Assembly: GCA_937915515.1 (NCBI GenBank)
Contig: CALGIK010000001.1
Coordinates: 1-5,898 of the forward strand
DNA: 5,898 nucleotides
DNA from: an uncultured Clostridia bacterium
Lineage (GTDB): Bacteria > Bacillota > Clostridia > Christensenellales > CAG-314
Direction of reading: 5' to 3'
This document shows positions 1 through 5,898 of this stretch, piece after piece (position 1 is the stretch's first letter; every line of letters starts with the position of its first letter). Below the pieces are notes generated by a model, which worked only from the letters and a program-made list of their open reading frames with translations, was not told the DNA's origin and did no database searches. The translations under genes were made by a program, and so were the position numbers.

Positions 1-1001
1 ATATAGATAAAAGCTTCTTTAATCATCCCGATTTTGTTGACAGCATCTTTAATAGCGTCACTTTTGACCAATTTAAAGATTTTTTAACGAGCATAGGACT
101 TTTTTGCAGCTTTCCTGATGAAGAAGGGCGCATATACCCTATTACTTATATGGCTAACAGCGTTGTCGACGCTTTGCGCTTAACTGCGGATAGGTTAAAA
201 ATAAAGGTCATTTGTTCTCAAAAAGCAACAAAAATAATAAAAGAAAAGGACAAATACACTGTTTATACAAAGGACGCTCTTTTTAGCGGCGACAGAGTGA
301 TAATAAGCGTAGGCGGCAACTCTCAAGCGCCTGATAATATGCTGAATAGTCTGGTTAGTTCTAGTTATCTTACATCATTTTGTCCTTCTTTGACGCCCTT
401 AAAGGTAGATAATCCTCCTAAAATGCTTAACGGCTTACGCCTGCGCTGCGTCGTAACACTGTTAAAAAACGATAAGGCTTTTTGCACGCAAAAGGGCGAG
501 GTGCAATTCAGGGATTTTGGTTTAAGCGGAATATGTATTTTTAACTTAAGCAGTTTTATTGCCCGAGACAGAGTAATGGGTAAAATTTACGATTATACTC
601 TATTGCTTGACACCCTGCCTGATTTTACGCTTAAAGATTTGGAGCGCATTTTAACGGACAGAATAAGTCAAGGCTATGCCTCTAATGAGATTTTTGTAGG
701 ACTTTTACCAAACAAAGTTGCAGATTATATTATAAAAAATACCGACGTAATATATCCCGACAAGTTAGCTTTTTACGCAAAAAATATGCGGTTTAAGGGA
801 GCTGCTACTCCAAGCGATTACAGCTTAAGTCAGGTCACTTGCGGCGGTGTCGACATAAATTATCTTGACAAAGATTTATCCTTACCCGACGGAGTACGTG
901 TTTGCGGCGAAGCAATAGATGTAGACGCTTTGTGCGGCGGCTACAATCTTTACTTTGCGTTTGTAAGCGGCATTCTTGCGGCAAAAGGGTTAAGCAAATA
1001 A
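1..1001 (+). CDS. HI0933/BaiN-family FAD-dependent oxidoreductase, 5' part outside the window
   Basis: This is a flavoprotein of the HI0933-like (YhiN/BaiN) NAD(P)/FAD-dependent oxidoreductase family. The reading frame is open from base 3 through the window edge to TAA at 999-1001, giving 332 visible codons. The ATG at 150 is internal, because the residues before it (EEGRIYPIT) match the family's conserved GRxFP segment. Family members are about 400 residues, so roughly 70 N-terminal residues, including the GxGxxG dinucleotide-binding motif, are off-window. Visible family landmarks, by window codon, are the GRIYP segment at 42-46, VGG at 103-105, the FGLSG segment at about 172-176, and the C-terminal FAD-contacting block CGEAIDVDALCGGYNLYFAF at about 301-320. 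The stretch after VGG (NSQAP) departs from the usual SYPxTGSTGDGY pattern. The substrate is unknown; family membership alone does not imply bile-acid chemistry. The gene lies 47 bases upstream of tdh on the same strand and may be cotranscribed with it. Confidence 0.88.
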   Translation, partial: IDKSFFNHPDFVDSIFNSVTFDQFKDFLTSIGLFCSFPDEEGRIYPITYMANSVVDALRLTADRLKIKVICSQKATKIIKEKDKYTVYTKDALFSGDRVIISVGGNSQAPDNMLNSLVSSSYLTSFCPSLTPLKVDNPPKMLNGLRLRCVVTLLKNDKAFCTQKGEVQFRDFGLSGICIFNLSSFIARDRVMGKIYDYTLLLDTLPDFTLKDLERILTDRISQGYASNEIFVGLLPNKVADYIIKNTDVIYPDKLAFYAKNMRFKGAATPSDYSLSQVTCGGVDINYLDKDLSLPDGVRVCGEAIDVDALCGGYNLYFAFVSGILAAKGLSK

Positions 1002-1035
1002 AGCAGAGCAACAATTTAACTAATAAAAAACTTTT

Positions 1036-1040
1036 AGAGG
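1036..1040 (+). promoter_or_regulatory. Ribosome binding site that fixes the tdh start
   Basis: AGAGG lies 8 bases before the ATG at 1049. It supports that start over an in-frame ATG at 902, which would overlap the flavoprotein gene by 100 bases and add 49 residues unlike any Tdh. A further in-frame ATG at 1055 (codon 3) has poorer spacing. Confidence 0.8.
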
Positions 1041-1048
1041 TAATTCAT

Positions 1049-2089
1049 ATGAAAATGGATGCAATCATAAAACCGTCAGCGCAAGCAGGTTTAGAGCTTG
1101 TACAAAAAGACATACCGATTCTCAGCGACGGCGAAGCGTTGGTGAAAATTCATCACAGCGCCATATGCGGCACAGACGTACATATCTACAACTGGGACGA
1201 ATGGTCGCAAAAGACAATAAAGCCGGGTATGACAATCGGACACGAATTTGTCGGAGAGATTGTCGAGATTAAAGGCGCATTTAACAATGCTTTTAAAGTA
1301 GGAGATATAGTAAGCGCCGAAGGTCACGTCACTTGCGGAGTATGCCGCAACTGCAGAGCGGGCAGGCGTCATTTATGCCCTAATACCAAAGGCATAGGCG
1401 TAAACCGTGACGGTATTTTTGCTCAATACGCTAGTGTTCCTACAAGCAATTTGTGGCTTTGCGACAAGAGCATTCCTAAAAAAATGTACGCTATTTTTGA
1501 CCCGTTGGGCAATGCCGCACACACCGCTTTAAAATACAACATGGTGGGTGAGGACGTTCTAATCACCGGCGCAGGTCCCATTGGCATTATGGCGGCGGCT
1601 ATTTGCCGTCACGTAGGCGCAAAAAACGTTGTACTGACCGATATCAGTGATTATCGTCTTGAGTTAGCAAAAAAGGTTTGCCCTTCGGTTGTTGCCGTAA
1701 ACACGTTAAACAAGCGACTTAAGGACATTCAGAAGGAAATAGGCATGCTCGAAGGTTTCGATATCGGACTTGAAATGAGCGGCAGCAATATAGCTTTTAA
1801 CGAAATGCTGGACAATATGATAATGGGCGGCAAAATTGCCATGCTCGGACTGCAAGGACCAAATACCAAAATAGATTGGAACAAAGTCATATTTGGTATG
1901 CTGACCATAAAAGGCATTTACGGAAGGGAAGTATTTGAGACATGGCACAAAATGACGGCAATGCTTAAAAGCGGTTTAGATATTTCTGCTATAATAACAG
2001 GAGAATATGACTACCACGATTTTGAAAAAGGCTTTGAAGCAATGAACAGCGGCAAGAGCGGCAAAATCATATTAAACTGGGTAAAATAG
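1049..2089 (+). CDS. tdh: L-threonine 3-dehydrogenase (zinc-dependent, MDR superfamily)
   Basis: This cytoplasmic enzyme oxidises L-threonine with NAD+ to 2-amino-3-ketobutyrate. The protein has 346 residues, against 341 in E. coli, and is recognisably similar along its whole length. The GroES-like N-terminal domain carries the catalytic zinc ligands C40 (in CGTDVHIYNWDEW) and H65-E66 (in GHEFVGEI). The structural zinc lobe has C96, C99, C102 and C110 (in CGVCRNCRAGRRHLC). FDPLGNAAHTAL at 150-161 leads into the Rossmann fold with GAGPIG at 174-179, and VLTDISDYRLELAKK fits the NAD-binding beta-2 region with its acidic residue. The C-terminal part keeps KGIYGREVFETWHKM and the ending GKSGKIILNW, both typical of Tdh. 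These Tdh-specific motifs and the adjacent kbl exclude sorbitol or other polyol dehydrogenases. The stop is TAG. No promoter is evident in the 47 bases upstream, so it may be read from the flavoprotein transcript or from a promoter inside that gene. Confidence 0.97.
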   Translation: MKMDAIIKPSAQAGLELVQKDIPILSDGEALVKIHHSAICGTDVHIYNWDEWSQKTIKPGMTIGHEFVGEIVEIKGAFNNAFKVGDIVSAEGHVTCGVCRNCRAGRRHLCPNTKGIGVNRDGIFAQYASVPTSNLWLCDKSIPKKMYAIFDPLGNAAHTALKYNMVGEDVLITGAGPIGIMAAAICRHVGAKNVVLTDISDYRLELAKKVCPSVVAVNTLNKRLKDIQKEIGMLEGFDIGLEMSGSNIAFNEMLDNMIMGGKIAMLGLQGPNTKIDWNKVIFGMLTIKGIYGREVFETWHKMTAMLKSGLDISAIITGEYDYHDFEKGFEAMNSGKSGKIILNWVK

Positions 2090-2128
2090 CCGTTACAGTC
2101 CGACAGAGTCAAAACAGGTAAAAATAAA

Positions 2129-2133
2129 AGGAG
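2129..2133 (+). promoter_or_regulatory. Ribosome binding site of kbl
   Basis: AGGAG lies 12 bases before the kbl ATG at 2146, which is slightly long spacing. A weaker ATAGG at 2136-2140 sits 5 bases away. The purine-rich stretch clearly supports this start; the exact pairing register is uncertain. Confidence 0.65.
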
Positions 2134-2145
2134 ATATAGGTTATA

Positions 2146-3330
2146 ATGATTGACAAAAAGTATTTTCAATCCATATTGGACGACATCAAAAACAGCGGAC
2201 TATGGAAAGAGGAACGTATTATCACCACCCCTCAAAACGCAAAAATAGATACGACAAAAGCTAGAGGGGTATTAAACTTTTGCGCAAACAATTACTTAGG
2301 TCTTTCTAGCGACAAACAAATTATCGAAGCCGCTAAAAACAGTTATGACAAATACGGTTTTGGTTTGAGCAGTGTACGCTTTATTTGCGGAACACAAACA
2401 ATTCATAAGGAGCTTGAAGAAGCAATAAGCAAGTTTTTAAGCACCGATGACACAATACTTTACAGCAGCTGTTTTGACGCTAACGGCGGTTTATTTGAGA
2501 CAATAACCACCGCTGAAGACGCTATTATCAGTGACGCTCTTAACCACGCCAGCATTATAGACGGCGTACGTTTATCTAAGGCAAAAAAATACCGTTATCT
2601 TAATAACGATATGGCGGATTTGGAAAAACAGCTTAAACAGGCAGACATTGACGGCGCAAAACAAAAAGTCATCGTCACCGACGGTGTATTCAGTATGGAC
2701 GGAATTATTGCTAACCTAAAAGGTATTTGCGATTTAGCCGAAAAATACAATGCCTTGATTGTAGTTGACGATAGCCATGCAACAGGCTTTGTGGGGAAAA
2801 CGGGCAGAGGAACAGCCGAATATTGCGGAGTAGTCGGCAGAGTTGATATAACAACAAGTACCTTCGGAAAGGCTCTTGGCGGAGCAAGCGGCGGCTTTAC
2901 CAGCGGCAGAAGGGAAATTATTGATTTGCTGCGTCAGCGCAGCCGTCCTTATCTTTTTTCAAATACAGTAGCTCCCGCAATTTGCGCTTCCACTTTAAAG
3001 GTGTTGCAGATGATTTCAAGCGATACCTCTTTAAGAGACAAGGTTATGGACAATGCTAAATATTTCCGTGCCAAAATGGAAGAAAATAAGTTTGACTTAA
3101 TAGGCAAAGACCATGCAATAATACCCGTTATGCTTTACGACGCCGTTTTAAGCCAAAAGGTCGCCGATTTAATGCTTAAAAAAGGTATTTATGTTACGGG
3201 CTTTTTCTATCCCGTTGTGCCAAAAGACAAGGCACGCATACGCACGCAAATGTCCGCAGCGCATAGTCACGCCGACATTGACAAATGCGTAAATGCGTTT
3301 AAGGAATGCCGTGACGAAATAGGTTTTTAA
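2146..3330 (+). CDS. kbl: 2-amino-3-ketobutyrate CoA ligase (glycine C-acetyltransferase)
   Basis: This is a PLP-dependent enzyme of the alpha-oxoamine synthase family. It cleaves 2-amino-3-ketobutyrate with CoA to glycine and acetyl-CoA, completing the threonine degradation begun by Tdh. The protein has 394 residues (E. coli Kbl has 398), so it appears complete. Visible motifs are FCANNYLGLSSD (45-56), GLSSVRFICGTQTIHKELE (73-91), and the cofactor-stacking NH at 133-134. D208 and H211 lie in VVDDSHATGF, and the Schiff-base lysine K242 lies in TSTFGKALGGASGG. The C-terminal domain has FFYPVVPKDKARIRTQMSAAHS, typical of the family. BioF and 5-aminolevulinate synthase share this fold, but pairing 56 bases downstream of tdh and the close match to Kbl around the active site settle the assignment. 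A hairpin terminator begins 33 bases after the stop. Confidence 0.97.
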   Translation: MIDKKYFQSILDDIKNSGLWKEERIITTPQNAKIDTTKARGVLNFCANNYLGLSSDKQIIEAAKNSYDKYGFGLSSVRFICGTQTIHKELEEAISKFLSTDDTILYSSCFDANGGLFETITTAEDAIISDALNHASIIDGVRLSKAKKYRYLNNDMADLEKQLKQADIDGAKQKVIVTDGVFSMDGIIANLKGICDLAEKYNALIVVDDSHATGFVGKTGRGTAEYCGVVGRVDITTSTFGKALGGASGGFTSGRREIIDLLRQRSRPYLFSNTVAPAICASTLKVLQMISSDTSLRDKVMDNAKYFRAKMEENKFDLIGKDHAIIPVMLYDAVLSQKVADLMLKKGIYVTGFFYPVVPKDKARIRTQMSAAHSHADIDKCVNAFKECRDEIGF

Positions 3331-3363
3331 TCTAACAGTATCAAACAAAATCAATAAGTATTC

Positions 3364-3388
3364 AAAAGGCTGTCCCGACAGCCTTTTT
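3364..3388 (+). terminator. Rho-independent terminator of the tdh-kbl operon
   Basis: AAAAGGCTGT at 3364-3373 pairs with ACAGCCTTTT at 3378-3387 around a CCCG loop, so the GC-rich core is GGCTGT/ACAGCC followed by TTTTT. It lies 33 bases after the kbl stop. The A-run on the left arm means it could also act weakly on minus-strand transcripts. Confidence 0.9.
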
Positions 3389-3422
3389 GTATTGCGTGAG
3401 GATTTTCATTTAAAAACGACAG

Positions 3423-3448
3423 AAAAAAAGGGCGAAATGCCCTTTTTT
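3423..3448 (-). terminator. Rho-independent terminator of the small membrane protein gene, probably bidirectional
   Basis: GGGC at 3430-3433 and GCCC at 3439-3442 enclose a GAAAT loop. They are flanked by A7 on the left and T6 on the right, so a U-tract follows the stem in either direction. On the minus strand it starts 17 bases after the stop of the 114-residue gene. For the plus strand it is a back-up to the preceding hairpin. Confidence 0.85.
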
Positions 3449-3465
3449 GATTAAGTAAATTTTTT

Positions 3466-3810
3466 TTATGCAATAGTGCCGACCATTTCCACAATTTTTG
3501 ACCACAAATTGGTAAAGAAAATGGGAATGACAACTAATGCAATTATTACCAACACAATCAAAAAGACAATAAAGTTGTGTTTTGTGCCAAATTCGAGAGC
3601 TACAAGTATCGCTAAAGCTAAGCCGGCATAGTTCAGAATGTAAATAACATACTTTGTAACCTCAGCTAGGTTGTTGCCAAGCACCCCGTCTAACCAACCC
3701 AAACCGACAATGTTTCGAAAGATAAAAGCCAGCAATACTATTATTGCCGCAATCTTCGATAAACCGTCAAAAATTTTGTAAAGTCTTAAGTTTCCTTCTT
3801 TTTCACTCAT
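3466..3810 (-). CDS. Small three-helix membrane protein of unknown function
   Basis: The 114-residue protein has a charged N-terminus (MSEKEGNLRLYK) with no cleavable-signal look. Three hydrophobic segments follow, at about residues 18-37, 53-73 and 79-100, so it is an integral cytoplasmic-membrane protein. Short loops contain GWLDGVLGNNLAEVTK and EFGTKHN. No catalytic motif or known family was recognised, and the size and layout are not diagnostic. The start is well supported, with AAAGGAG 9 bases before the ATG and a promoter just upstream. It ends in TAA, followed by its own hairpin terminator, so it is probably a single-gene transcript. It is convergent with kbl and lies downstream of the repetitive protein gene on the same strand, 371 bases away, so a functional link to that gene is only a guess. 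Confidence 0.85.
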   Translation of the reverse strand: MSEKEGNLRLYKIFDGLSKIAAIIVLLAFIFRNIVGLGWLDGVLGNNLAEVTKYVIYILNYAGLALAILVALEFGTKHNFIVFLIVLVIIALVVIPIFFTNLWSKIVEMVGTIA

Positions 3811-3819
3811 AATAACGTT

Positions 3820-3826
3820 CTCCTTT
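3820..3826 (-). promoter_or_regulatory. Strong ribosome binding site of the small membrane protein gene
   Basis: On the minus strand this reads AAAGGAG, 9 bases before the ATG. It is close to the ideal Shine-Dalgarno sequence and spacing. Confidence 0.85.
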
Positions 3827-3841
3827 ATTATTATATGGTAA

Positions 3842-3870
3842 ATTATACAAGCTTTTCATAATATAGTCAA
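3842..3870 (-). promoter_or_regulatory. Near-consensus vegetative promoter for the small membrane protein gene
   Basis: Read on the minus strand, TTGACT (3870-3865) is separated by exactly 17 bases from a perfect TATAAT (3847-3842). Transcription would start near 3835, leaving a leader of about 25 bases that includes the ribosome binding site. A- and T-rich tracts lie upstream of the -35 box, including nine consecutive T on the plus strand at 3893-3901, and could act as an UP element. The form fits a housekeeping sigma-70/sigma-A factor. Confidence 0.75.
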
Positions 3871-4181
3871 ATGTTGTTAATAAAAAATAATGTTTTTTTT
3901 TGGTTATTAAACAACAAATATGGCTAAATCAGAGCATATAATAACAAGCTAATGTTTTTGATTTTATAAAAAAGAGCATAAAATCCATAAAACCTAAATT
4001 TATCTAAGACAGGACATTTTGAAATCCCATTTAACATAAGAATACCTGTCGTACACAAATTGCCGCATGAATACACGCCACTACGAAAATTTCCCTTCTC
4101 GGAACACCCGAGAAGGGAAACAAAAACTCATTATACTAACCTACACCCCAACATTTGACAAAGAGCCGAAATTTATAAAGA
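3871..4181. other. AT-rich intergenic region
   Basis: No gene is supported here on either strand. Besides the hairpin at 4086-4120 it holds a nine-T run (3893-3901). An imperfect inverted repeat pairs 3872-3883 (TGTTGTTAATAA) with 3904-3918 around that run, with one bulged base. Six-base arms GACAGG/CCTGTC lie at 4008-4013 and 4045-4050, 31 bases apart, and could occur by chance. The region separates two minus-strand genes. Confidence 0.6.
4086..4120 (-). terminator. Perfect 13-bp hairpin, probable terminator of the repetitive protein gene
   Basis: TTTCCCTTCTCGG at 4090-4102 pairs perfectly with CCGAGAAGGGAAA at 4108-4120 across an AACAC loop. It lies about 61 bases beyond the stop codon of the minus-strand gene. 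On that strand the stem is followed by only TTTT (4089-4086), a short U-tract; on the plus strand no U-tract follows. Termination of the minus-strand gene is the best explanation, but the tract is weak. Confidence 0.65.
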
Positions 4182-5898
4182 TTAAGGTAAAAAAGTTACA
4201 AGATAACTAATAAATCCTTCAACGTTATAATTTCTCCAATGAGTTCCGCCGAAACTTTGATTCAGCTTTGTAATAACCTCAGGAGTAAATGTAAGTAAGT
4301 TTGCATCCATCAATTCACCTATAGTTTTAACCCTTATTGCACTGCTTAAAGCATCGGGCAAATTGCGTATAGTTGTATCGGCAGGAATAAGCGACAGCGC
4401 GCCGGTTGTGGTGTCGCCTGTAAATAATTCGCTAAAAGGCATATCGTTAATTTTGTCCACTATACTAACAACGTCTACGTTAGCTATTGTCATATTCACC
4501 ATAACCTTTTGTATTCCGGTGACCTTGCTTGTAAGCGTAATATCGGTATACCAAACAAAATCAAAGCAGTTTTCGGTGTGAGTGTGAATCTGAGTACAAT
4601 TTAAAACAGCTTCGTACCAAACGCCGTTGTCAATTTTTATATAATTTACTCCATCAAAAAGAATTTTATCTTCGACAACCACAGTGCTATAAACCGCTGT
4701 ATCCTGTATCACTTTACGTTCGTAATTTTGTAGGTCACCTAAATAAATTGTATTCATTTTTGTGCCTATATCCTTTACGTTGACGGTTGCCAGTTCCCTC
4801 AAAATAGCGGGGGAAGAAGCGTCAATGGTGATAATGTCGCCTAATTTTACTCCGCTGATTAAGTCATCCATATTAAGACCGCCGCCGGTTATTTCGCTGA
4901 CTAATTTAGAACACAAGTTTTGTGAGATAGGATCAACCGTGCCGTTGCTTCCTTGCCATTTACCCGACACTTCGTCATAGGTATATCCGAGCAAATCGCC
5001 CACTTTGTTTGCGCCAAAAATAGTGTTTATATTAAATCCGCTTTGCAACGAATTTAAAGTTTGGTCGGATATGGCTTGCGTCAACTTATCGACAGCATTT
5101 CCGCCGTTGTACCAAACTCCGCCGTTAAGGGTATATCCCATCAATTCGCCTAGCTTAGTGTCGCCGAAGATGCTGATTATGTCAAAGCCGCTTTGAATCT
5201 CGGACAGAGTTTTTTCCGCCAGTTTTTGTTTTATAGAATCAACAGGCGATTCGCCGTTGTACCACTGATTTTCGGAATCGTTAAAGGTATAACCCATAAG
5301 CGTACCTAATTTGGTATCACCGAAAATGCTCATGATATCAAAGCCGTCTTTAAGGTCACTGTATTCCATATTGCAGATATTCTGCGTCAATTCATCGGCT
5401 AAAATATCCCCGTTATACCATTTGCCGTCTATTAACTGATAACCTAAAATATCACCCAAACTCAATCCTTTAAGAATCTTATCAATATTAAAACCGCTGG
5501 TTAAATCGCTCGCAATAAGGTTTGCCATATTGTTTTCGCGCGCGGCAACGGCAGTACTAAAAGTATTGTCTGTATACCATACATACAGATAGCATTCTTT
5601 ACTATGAACATGCAGAGCATCCGTATCGGTACAGGTAAATTGCGCCTCAAAGAATACCTCGCCGTCTTTTTTGGCGTATAAACCTCCGTTTGCGTAAATA
5701 TTATCAATTACAAGCGTGTATTCGCCGCCGTCAATAGGCTTACGTATAAAGCCCATCAATGTGCCTATATAACCTACAATACCGTTTAAGTCTACCTTAT
5801 CCATTTCGTTTATTTTATAGCTGTAAACAGTATTGATAACCGAATCAGTCACTTTGTTTTCGCCTTTTTCCCACTGCAAAGTATCTGCATTAAGAGTA
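4182..5898 (-). CDS. Large repetitive, probably cell-surface protein, C-terminal portion (5' end outside the window)
   Basis: The frame is open from the right window edge to TAA at 4184-4182, giving at least 571 residues. The first in-frame possible start, TTG at 5879, has no ribosome binding site, and coding sequence continues past it, so the true start is off-window. Numbering from that TTG codon, residues 68-109 and 413-451 form two copies of a Cys/His module. Residues 126-329 are four tandem repeats of 50-52 residues, and 330-353 is a degenerate fifth. The recurring signature is SGFxIxxIFGDTKLGxLMGYT then WYNG. The LG(E/D/T)LMG-like motif also recurs at 39-44 and 520-524. The C-terminus (GGTHWRNYNVEGFISYLVTFLP) has no LPXTG motif, membrane anchor or charged tail, so attachment, if any, must be N-terminal or by binding. 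Repeat architecture, acidic composition and paucity of catalytic motifs suggest an extracellular structural or adhesive role, but no signal peptide is visible and no family was recognised. Confidence 0.85.
   Translation of the reverse strand, partial: TLNADTLQWEKGENKVTDSVINTVYSYKINEMDKVDLNGIVGYIGTLMGFIRKPIDGGEYTLVIDNIYANGGLYAKKDGEVFFEAQFTCTDTDALHVHSKECYLYVWYTDNTFSTAVAARENNMANLIASDLTSGFNIDKILKGLSLGDILGYQLIDGKWYNGDILADELTQNICNMEYSDLKDGFDIMSIFGDTKLGTLMGYTFNDSENQWYNGESPVDSIKQKLAEKTLSEIQSGFDIISIFGDTKLGELMGYTLNGGVWYNGGNAVDKLTQAISDQTLNSLQSGFNINTIFGANKVGDLLGYTYDEVSGKWQGSNGTVDPISQNLCSKLVSEITGGGLNMDDLISGVKLGDIITIDASSPAILRELATVNVKDIGTKMNTIYLGDLQNYERKVIQDTAVYSTVVVEDKILFDGVNYIKIDNGVWYEAVLNCTQIHTHTENCFDFVWYTDITLTSKVTGIQKVMVNMTIANVDVVSIVDKINDMPFSELFTGDTTTGALSLIPADTTIRNLPDALSSAIRVKTIGELMDANLLTFTPEVITKLNQSFGGTHWRNYNVEGFISYLVTFLP
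4527..4643 (-). repeat. Cys/His module, second copy
   Basis: Residues 413-451 of the repetitive protein contain GVWYEAVLNC, then HTH (432-434), C438 and VWYTD (442-446). The module matches the copy at 5553-5678 in spacing from HxH to the end. It differs in having three residues between C428 and H432 where the other has six. Confidence 0.75.
4821..5504 (-). repeat. Four tandem protein repeats of 50-52 residues plus a degenerate fifth
   Basis: The copies are at 5355-5504, 5199-5354, 5049-5198 and 4893-5048, with a partial one at 4821-4892. Each begins (L/I)xxGF(D/N)I, continues IFGxxK(L/V)GxL(M/L)GYT, has a variable turn of 0-2 extra residues, then usually WYNG, and ends in a probable helix such as VDKLTQAISDQTLNS. 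Copy 4 has WQGSNG in place of WYNG. Copies 2 and 3 are the most alike in protein but differ widely at synonymous sites. Confidence 0.85.
5553..5678 (-). repeat. Cys/His module, first copy
   Basis: Residues 68-109 of the repetitive protein read YAKKDGEVFFEAQFTC, then HVH (90-92), C96 and VWYTD (100-104). With the copy at 4527-4643 this gives the pattern C-x(3,6)-H-x-H-x3-C-x4-W-Y-T-D. The two Cys and two His could bind a metal ion or the Cys could form a disulfide; the sequence does not decide. Confidence 0.75.

Noticed and set aside
150..152. ATG as the start of the flavoprotein
   Set aside because: The 49 codons upstream are open and carry family-conserved sequence, so this Met is internal.
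902..1048. Upstream in-frame extension of tdh from an ATG at 902
   Set aside because: It overlaps the flavoprotein's conserved C-terminus in another frame, yields residues unlike Tdh, and the ribosome binding site is at 1036-1040.
4008..4050. GACAGG/CCTGTC inverted arms as a hairpin or attachment site
   Set aside because: Six-base arms 31 bases apart are expected by chance in a gap of this size.
4155..4178. TTGACA followed by TTATAA on the plus strand as a promoter
   Set aside because: The spacer is only 12 bases and no plus-strand gene follows.
4363..5196. Plus-strand open frames of 63-72 codons inside the repetitive protein gene
   Set aside because: They are shadows of the minus-strand gene, recur because the gene is repetitive, and lack ribosome binding sites.
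4821..5504. CRISPR-like or DNA-level repeat array
   Set aside because: The periodicity is in the protein; the DNA copies differ at most third codon positions and there are no repeat-spacer units.
5877..5879. TTG as the start of the repetitive protein
   Set aside because: No Shine-Dalgarno sequence precedes it and the same frame stays open to the window edge, so it is an internal Leu codon.

Overview
The window looks like chromosomal DNA from an AT-rich anaerobic bacterium, most likely a gut-type Firmicutes/Clostridia lineage. This rests on A/T-rich codon use, strong AGGAG-type Shine-Dalgarno sites, short intrinsic terminators with U-tracts, a HxHxxxC surface-protein motif of a kind common in Gram-positive secreted proteins, and standard stop codons. 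The lineage is an inference; no rRNA or other marker gene is present.

Left part, plus strand (1-3330). The window opens inside a flavoprotein of the HI0933/BaiN family that lacks its N-terminal FAD-binding segment only because the window starts there. It is followed 47 bases later by tdh (L-threonine 3-dehydrogenase) and then kbl (2-amino-3-ketobutyrate CoA ligase). Together tdh and kbl form the classic two-step route from threonine to glycine plus acetyl-CoA. Kbl consumes the unstable product of Tdh, which explains the conserved pairing. No promoter was found between the flavoprotein and tdh, so the three genes may share a transcript. The kbl transcript ends at a strong hairpin terminator.

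Middle (3331-4181). Two back-to-back hairpins separate the plus-strand genes from a convergent minus-strand gene for a small three-helix membrane protein of unknown function. That gene has a near-consensus promoter and a good ribosome binding site. A mostly featureless 371-base AT-rich gap follows, holding that promoter and a 13-bp perfect hairpin that probably ends the next gene.

Right part, minus strand (4182 to the window end). This is the C-terminal portion (at least 571 residues) of a large repetitive protein, probably extracellular. It has four tandem repeats of about 51 residues plus a degenerate fifth. These are bracketed by two copies of a module with the pattern C-x(3,6)-HxH-x3-C-x4-WYTD. 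Its start, and any signal peptide, lie beyond the window. This protein is the least understood and most interesting item; the rest is ordinary metabolism. I found no RNA genes, CRISPR arrays, insertion sequences or clear signs of a mobile or defence system.
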